Below, piece after piece: positions 59,677-64,000 of a DNA stretch of 64,000 bases. The position numbers and the translations under genes are program-made. The first letter of the stretch is position 1. Each line of letters begins with the position of its first letter. The notes under the pieces were generated by a model that saw only the letters and a program-made list of their open reading frames with translations, was not told the origin of the DNA and made no database searches. This DNA is from Marivita sp046592965 (GTDB taxonomy: Bacteria > Pseudomonadota > Alphaproteobacteria > Rhodobacterales > Rhodobacteraceae): contig NZ_JBISBV010000008.1 of the NCBI RefSeq assembly GCF_046592965.1, positions 1 to 64,000 of the forward strand. The letters are read 5' to 3'.

Positions 59677-60435
59677 GTGACATATTGCGTGGGAATGATG
59701 CTTCGCCGCGGGTTGGTTTTCATGTCGGACACCCGCACCAATGCCGGGCTCGACAATATCTCGACCTTCAAGAAAATGGCGATTTGGGAAGAGCCGGGTG
59801 AACGCGTGATAACGCTGCTCTCGGCGGGGAACCTGGCCACAACCCAAGCCGTCATCAGCCTGCTGGACGAACGCAGCAAGCAACCCGAGGATCGTACGTC
59901 GTCGCTCATGCAGGCGCCTTCCATGTTTCAGGCCGCCTGTCGCGTCGGTGACACACTTCGCGAGGTGATCAAGGATCACACCGACACCGGCCAGCGCGCG
60001 GAGTCGTTCGGGGCGACACTCATTTTGGGCGGTCAGATCAAGGGCAGCCCGCCGCGCATGTTCCTGATCTATCCAGAGGGTAATTTCATCGAGGCCGGAG
60101 AAGACACGCCGTTCTTCCAAATCGGTGAAATAAAGTACGGGCGCCCCATTCTCGTGCGCGCCTATGATCCGGACCTCTCCTTTGAAAGCGCGTTGAAACT
60201 GCTTTTGGTCAGTTTCGATTCAACGCTCAAAGCCAATCTTTCGGTGGGTGCGCCGCTGGATTATTTTTGCTACGAAACCGACAGTTTGCGCAGTGACAAG
60301 ACTGGACGCGTCGATGCCGAAAACCCACAATTCCAGTTGATTTCCAATGGGTGGGGCGATGCGCTGCGGCAGGCGCTCGAGACGCTGCCGGACGTGTCAA
60401 TAGGAGCTGACGGCGGCATCCTTACAGGAGATTGA
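59677..60435 (+). CDS. Anbu proteasome-like peptidase (252 aa)
   Basis: Seen: a single-domain N-terminal-nucleophile protein: after the initiator, T-Y-C-V-G-M-M-L-RRGLVFMSDTRTNAGLDNIS (residues 2-27), AGNLATTQAVISLLDER, FGATLILGGQIKGSPPRMFLIYPEGNFIEA and SVGAPLDYFCYE. Start is GTG at 59677 with AAGGG upstream. Removal of the first residue exposes Thr2, the expected nucleophile of Anbu. Known: Anbu (ancestral beta subunit) forms open helical rings; function is unresolved. In other genomes it lies with exactly the three upstream genes found here. Confidence 0.93.
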   Translation: MTYCVGMMLRRGLVFMSDTRTNAGLDNISTFKKMAIWEEPGERVITLLSAGNLATTQAVISLLDERSKQPEDRTSSLMQAPSMFQAACRVGDTLREVIKDHTDTGQRAESFGATLILGGQIKGSPPRMFLIYPEGNFIEAGEDTPFFQIGEIKYGRPILVRAYDPDLSFESALKLLLVSFDSTLKANLSVGAPLDYFCYETDSLRSDKTGRVDAENPQFQLISNGWGDALRQALETLPDVSIGADGGILTGD

Positions 60436-60439
60436 CACT

Positions 60440-61390
60440 ATGAGCACACGTCCTGTCATTGGCGTCGGCGGAGAGAATTTGATCGATCATGTAACGCGCG
60501 ACGGCGCGGTGACGGCGTTGCCGGGGGGATCACCCTTCAACGTCGCCCTGGCTCTGGGTCGGCAAACTGCGGATGTGCGCTATCTCACACCGATCTCGAC
60601 CGACCGCTGGGGTGATCTTCTGGCCGAAACGCTTGAAGCTTCGGGAGTGACGCTGAGTGGTGGGCGTGTGGCAAAACCCAGCACGATTGCCCGTGTGACA
60701 GTGACCAACGGGATTCCGACCTACGATTTCGAGCGCGACGGCACTGCGGAACGGGCTGTCACACCGCAATCTCTGGCCGCCATCATGCCCGACGACATCG
60801 CGGCGCTTCACACCGGATCACTGGCGCTGACCGAAGGCCTGGATGGTGCTGCGTGGGAAGAAACCTGCAAATCCGCGTTCGAAAACGGGACGTTGGTCTC
60901 GCTCGACCCGAATGTCCGCCTGTCGGTGCTTCCCGATCCGGACAGCTTTCGCGACCGCATCTTCCGGATGATGAGCGCGACAGGCCTTCTGAAACTCAGT
61001 GACGAAGACCTCGAAGGTCTTTGCCCCGGTCAGACGCAATCCGCCGCAATAGAGTCTGTGCGTGCAAAAACGTCGGCGGCGCTGGTTGTGCTGACCAGAG
61101 GACCTGACGGTGCGTCCGGATGGATCGGCGACACGCGCATTGATGTCACGGCACCGCCGGTGCCGGATCTGGTCGATACGGTGGGTGCGGGGGATACGTT
61201 TATGGCGACTTTGCTGGCAGGTCTGGCACGGCTCGACGCGCTTCCGCCAGAGAGATTGCGGCGGCTCAGTCGCGACGAAGTCGAAGGACTGATCCGCCGT
61301 GCCGGTTTGGCAGCCGCCATAAATTGTGGACGCGCCGGATGTAACCCGCCGACATTGAGCGAGCTTGAGGCAGCATTGTCGGCGTCTTGA
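60440..61390 (+). CDS. PfkB-family sugar kinase, fifth gene of the Anbu operon (316 aa)
   Basis: Seen: PfkB/ribokinase fold with GVGGENLIDHV at the start, GGSPFNVALALGRQTADVRYLTPISTD (PfkB signature 1), and DTVGAGDTFMATLLAGLA (signature 2, with catalytic Asp in GAGD). Kinase of the fructokinase/ribokinase type, substrate unassigned. It starts 4 bases after the Anbu stop, well inside the operon, which makes a functional link likely but unproven. A small insert near residues 230-250 is not informative. Confidence 0.9.
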   Translation: MSTRPVIGVGGENLIDHVTRDGAVTALPGGSPFNVALALGRQTADVRYLTPISTDRWGDLLAETLEASGVTLSGGRVAKPSTIARVTVTNGIPTYDFERDGTAERAVTPQSLAAIMPDDIAALHTGSLALTEGLDGAAWEETCKSAFENGTLVSLDPNVRLSVLPDPDSFRDRIFRMMSATGLLKLSDEDLEGLCPGQTQSAAIESVRAKTSAALVVLTRGPDGASGWIGDTRIDVTAPPVPDLVDTVGAGDTFMATLLAGLARLDALPPERLRRLSRDEVEGLIRRAGLAAAINCGRAGCNPPTLSELEAALSAS

Positions 61391-61619
61391 TCGGCGTTTC
61401 CCCAGGATGACGAATTTATGTTTGCGCTTGGGATGTAAGGAATTTTTAACAGTCCGGTGCCTAATAAGGGCGACAATTGGGTCACACCTGCCCTTATCTC
61501 GACACTGGAAGACGTCATCGCTCGTGAATTTCCTCCTCTCGATCCTTCATTTCTGCCGCATCGCTATGCACACGCTTGGGGCCGCAAAGGCGTGGCCCTC
61601 GGCCCCAAGCAGGTCGGTT
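61391..61619. other. Converging gap with long perfect inverted repeat
   Basis: 229 bases between the kinase stop and the exoprotein stop. Near its right end lies the 11-base-pair inverted repeat GCTTGGGGCCG (61574-61584) / CGGCCCCAAGC (61600-61610) with a 15-base loop. No protein-coding frame with a ribosome site is present. The hairpin lies 10 bases beyond the exoprotein stop and may end that transcript, although it lacks a U-tract. Confidence 0.5.
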
Positions 61620-64000
61620 TCAGATCGCGAACGCGTCTTCCGCCAGTCCGACCACCTGTATGAGGAAAGCGTCGGTCGCGCCGTCGACGATTTCGGAATA
61701 GAACGCATCGGTTTGCGCCATGCTGGATTGCAAAGTCGAATCCGACCCATCGAAACCCTGCATGATTGCGTTGGCGTTCTCCACGTCGGACATACCGCGC
61801 GTCACCGCAAAATGCCCGCCGAGCATCGTCTTGCCGGAAAGGTACGCGGCATCTTCAGCACCGCCCGAAGGAGCCTTGGCACCAGCCAGAATGGCCTGAA
61901 TGAACGTCGGCGGTGTGATGCCACTGTCGGTCTCCAACTGGTTGAGCCAATATGTCAGGCCAGCGGCGTCTGGGTCTCGCCCAAGGACATTCTGGTACAC
62001 CGTGGTGACGAACTCCGTCGCATCATCGATGCCGCCATACAGCGCACGCGTTTCAGGTTGGTCGAAAAACGAATCTGCGATGTGATCGAGCGTCATCCCG
62101 TTGGCGAGTTGGTCTCCCCAGTAACACAGCCCGACCGCGTCGGGCGCGCGATTGAAATAGGCGATGTAAAGCTCGGTCAGTGCGATCAAGTCGTCGCCAT
62201 TCAACGTCGCAATGCCATCGAACATCTCGACCGACATCCCGCGTTCTCCGAAAGGGGAAACCTCGCTGTCGAAATCCAGCCACTCCACATCGCGCGCCGA
62301 GACGGTGTCATTAAGAGGAGAGGCGCGATTTTCAACTGAGATGCTGTCGCCAGAAAGCCGCAACGTGTATGTCGACTGATCCCCTGACAGGACCAGAGTA
62401 TCGACGCCGCTGCCGCCATCAACTGTGTCGTTGCCTCCGCCGACGATGATCCGGTCATCCCCACCAAGCGCCTCGAATGTTTCGGCCACGCCGGTTCCGG
62501 TCAGCGTATCGGCGTCATCGGTGCCGCTGACGACGGAACTTGCTCCTAAACCATCCGACGATTCCTCGATAAATGGCCCGACGATTGCATCCGGCAGATC
62601 CATACCGGCTCTATCAGAAAGCCATTCGGCGATGCGACCGATATTCGCGGCCACCGCGGAATGAACGGTGTCCGGTACTTCGAAACCGCTGGGCGGCGCC
62701 TCTCCATAGACAGTTGTGTAATGCACCATTGATGCAAGAAAATAGAGCGTCGGGGTTCCGTGCGGGCCATCATCCACAAAGAGGTCGTTCGCACCGAGAC
62801 CTGTCAGTCCCAGACTCGGGTCGCCGATCATGGCGGCGATCTGGGGGCCGACGCTGATCAGGCGCACGTCCAGATCGGGTCTCGCATCGCGAACCATGTC
62901 GGTCAACGACACCCACCAATCGTGCCATTCGCCGGTCATGTAATCTCGCCACGCCGCCAACTCGCTGTCGGAGGGTGGAAAGGACGAGATAAAACCCTCC
63001 ATCTCGGGCCATGTCTGATAGATGTTGATCGCAGCTCCGGGCGCGCGGGCTTCTGCCCAATCTATGATCCGCAGGGCGGATTGGACCGGCGACGTTGTGG
63101 GATCAATCCAATACGGGCTGTCGGGGGATTGGTCCTGAACGAAATTCACCGCTGATATCGTGATTTGGTTGAAGCCGGCATCCGCAAAGCTCTGTCCGGA
63201 ATCGCGATCCCACGCTTCTGTCACTCCATCGATGGTGATATGCGGGTTTGCTGGAAGATCATCGTGCCGGGTGAGCATCCCCGTTTGCATTGCTGCAGCA
63301 TAGGAATGCCCGGCTGTTTCCGCCATTGCATCCATCCAATATGCAACCGACAGTTCCGGGTTGCCGACAGCCCAGACATACAAGCTGTTGCCGAAAACGT
63401 ATTCGCGTACATCGCTAGCTGTTCCGGTGGGGTCGGGAACTGGGTCTGGTGTCGGTTCCGGGTCAGGCATCGGTGCCGGCTCTGGGTCGGGGATCGGATC
63501 AGGATCGGGCTCTGGGTCCGGTTCTGGCGCCGGGACAGGATCGGAATCCTGAGGGCGCGTTCCCCAAATGCCATCCTTCATATGATCCGGGGCAGGGTGG
63601 CTCTGGTTGAAATCGACGACCGCATCATGGCGCGCGGTGTCGTCAAGAAGGTGTCGCAAAGATCCCCAGCTTCCCCACTGGTTCGGTTCAGACACGTCGA
63701 CAAACGCATTGAACAACGTGCCGCCAGCAGCCTCCCATCCCTCGAGCAGTTCGGTATAAAGCTGTCCCATTCCGTCGGAGTAGTTCAGGTAAGTGAAAAA
63801 CTCCGTCAGGGTTTCGTTTCCGGCCCATTGGCCAATGCCGACCACGTGCGTTCCACCTTCGTACATCACAAGGTCCAGACCTCGCGCATCTGCGACGGAT
63901 TTGTGGTAGCGGAAAAGTTCGAACAATCCCTCAAGGGAATCTTCGGCATTGCCGGTCACCGATCCGTCACGAAGTTCGCGCACGGCCAGATCTTCGGCCA
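61620..64000 (-). CDS. Large secreted RTX protein with SGNH-hydrolase-like domain (partial, 5' end outside window)
   Basis: The frame is open to the window edge, so the N-terminus is missing; about 793 residues are visible. Seen, in order: an unrecognised domain (YEGGTHVVGIGQWAGNETL and ELLEGWEAAGGTLFNAFVD), a Pro-Asp-Glu linker of about 35 residues, an SGNH-like hydrolase domain (block I reads YVFGNSLYVW, so GNSL for GDSL; D-x-x-H in VDDGPHGTPTLYFL), RTX nonapeptide-like repeats (ALGGDDRIIVGGGNDTVDGGSGVD, calcium-binding), and a DUF4214 region (YIAYFNRAPDAVGLCYWGDQL, VYQNVLGRDPDAAGLTYWLNQLE). Known: RTX C-termini are type I secretion targets. Role: probable extracellular ester- or glycan-active enzyme. 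Confidence 0.85.
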   Translation of the reverse strand, partial: AEDLAVRELRDGSVTGNAEDSLEGLFELFRYHKSVADARGLDLVMYEGGTHVVGIGQWAGNETLTEFFTYLNYSDGMGQLYTELLEGWEAAGGTLFNAFVDVSEPNQWGSWGSLRHLLDDTARHDAVVDFNQSHPAPDHMKDGIWGTRPQDSDPVPAPEPDPEPDPDPIPDPEPAPMPDPEPTPDPVPDPTGTASDVREYVFGNSLYVWAVGNPELSVAYWMDAMAETAGHSYAAAMQTGMLTRHDDLPANPHITIDGVTEAWDRDSGQSFADAGFNQITISAVNFVQDQSPDSPYWIDPTTSPVQSALRIIDWAEARAPGAAINIYQTWPEMEGFISSFPPSDSELAAWRDYMTGEWHDWWVSLTDMVRDARPDLDVRLISVGPQIAAMIGDPSLGLTGLGANDLFVDDGPHGTPTLYFLASMVHYTTVYGEAPPSGFEVPDTVHSAVAANIGRIAEWLSDRAGMDLPDAIVGPFIEESSDGLGASSVVSGTDDADTLTGTGVAETFEALGGDDRIIVGGGNDTVDGGSGVDTLVLSGDQSTYTLRLSGDSISVENRASPLNDTVSARDVEWLDFDSEVSPFGERGMSVEMFDGIATLNGDDLIALTELYIAYFNRAPDAVGLCYWGDQLANGMTLDHIADSFFDQPETRALYGGIDDATEFVTTVYQNVLGRDPDAAGLTYWLNQLETDSGITPPTFIQAILAGAKAPSGGAEDAAYLSGKTMLGGHFAVTRGMSDVENANAIMQGFDGSDSTLQSSMAQTDAFYSEIVDGATDAFLIQVVGLAEDAFAI

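Noticed and set aside
1..64000. CRISPR arrays, rRNA, tRNA and insertion sequences
   Set aside because: None was recognised anywhere; no regularly spaced repeats and no transposase were seen.

Overview
The window looks like chromosomal DNA of a marine alphaproteobacterium of the Rhodobacterales (Roseobacter-like). This is inferred from gene content and style: an ectoine operon with its own aspartokinase, a TRAP-linked cluster resembling sulfopropanediol (DHPS) catabolism, a DppABCDF operon, a PHA synthase, an Anbu proteasome-like cluster, an RTX/DUF4214 exoprotein, high G+C and many ATGA/TGATG gene overlaps. No rRNA, tRNA, CRISPR array or insertion sequence was recognised.

Left end (1-4.1 kb): part of an integrative element of visibly lower G+C, all on the minus strand. 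It holds a P4-type tyrosine integrase, an unknown coiled-coil protein, an AlpA-like excisionase/regulator and a zinc-finger protein with an HUH-like motif. Its other end lies outside the window. 4.1-8.4 kb: a PaoABC-like molybdenum aldehyde oxidoreductase, then a small membrane protein facing it. 8.4-16.5 kb: a PHA synthase diverges from a tightly coupled efflux operon (membrane protein, TetR regulator, HlyD adaptor, fused double-ATPase ABC protein, ABC-2 permease); a perfect palindrome sits between them. 16.6-18.9 kb: a metal P-type ATPase with an unusual CPG motif, a separate metal-binding protein and a divergent LysR regulator. 20-22.6 kb: two tiny low-complexity proteins, a PHB-depolymerase-family esterase with a basic tail, and a PRC-barrel protein.

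23-30.7 kb: a LacI regulator with two operator-like palindromes, then a TRAP transporter, an HpsN/HisD-family dehydrogenase, an SDR, a zinc alcohol dehydrogenase and a UspA protein, read as a DHPS-type uptake and oxidation module. 30.7-36.9 kb: a phosphorelay set (two histidine kinases, a single-domain receiver, a receiver with degenerate GGDEF, and an Hpt protein). 37.3-41.7 kb: ectR and ectABC-ask. 41.8-48.4 kb: dppA, an M24 dipeptidase and dppBCDF, so dipeptides are imported and probably Xaa-Pro peptides are cleaved.

48.5-55.9 kb: a LysR gene diverges from an acyl-CoA dehydrogenase, CoA-transferase, hydratase and CitE-type lyase set matching the itaconate-catabolism genes of Pseudomonas (itaconate to pyruvate and acetyl-CoA). 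A converging pair, gcdH plus a second CoA-transferase, fits glutarate or glutaryl-CoA breakdown. 56.5-61.4 kb: the conserved circularly permuted ATP-grasp / alpha-E / transglutaminase / Anbu cluster, here with a PfkB-family sugar kinase 4 bases downstream. 61.6-64 kb: the C-terminal part of a large secreted protein with an SGNH-hydrolase-like domain, a Pro-Asp linker, RTX-like repeats and a DUF4214 region.

All assignments come from reading the sequence and from memory of protein families; no database search was run.
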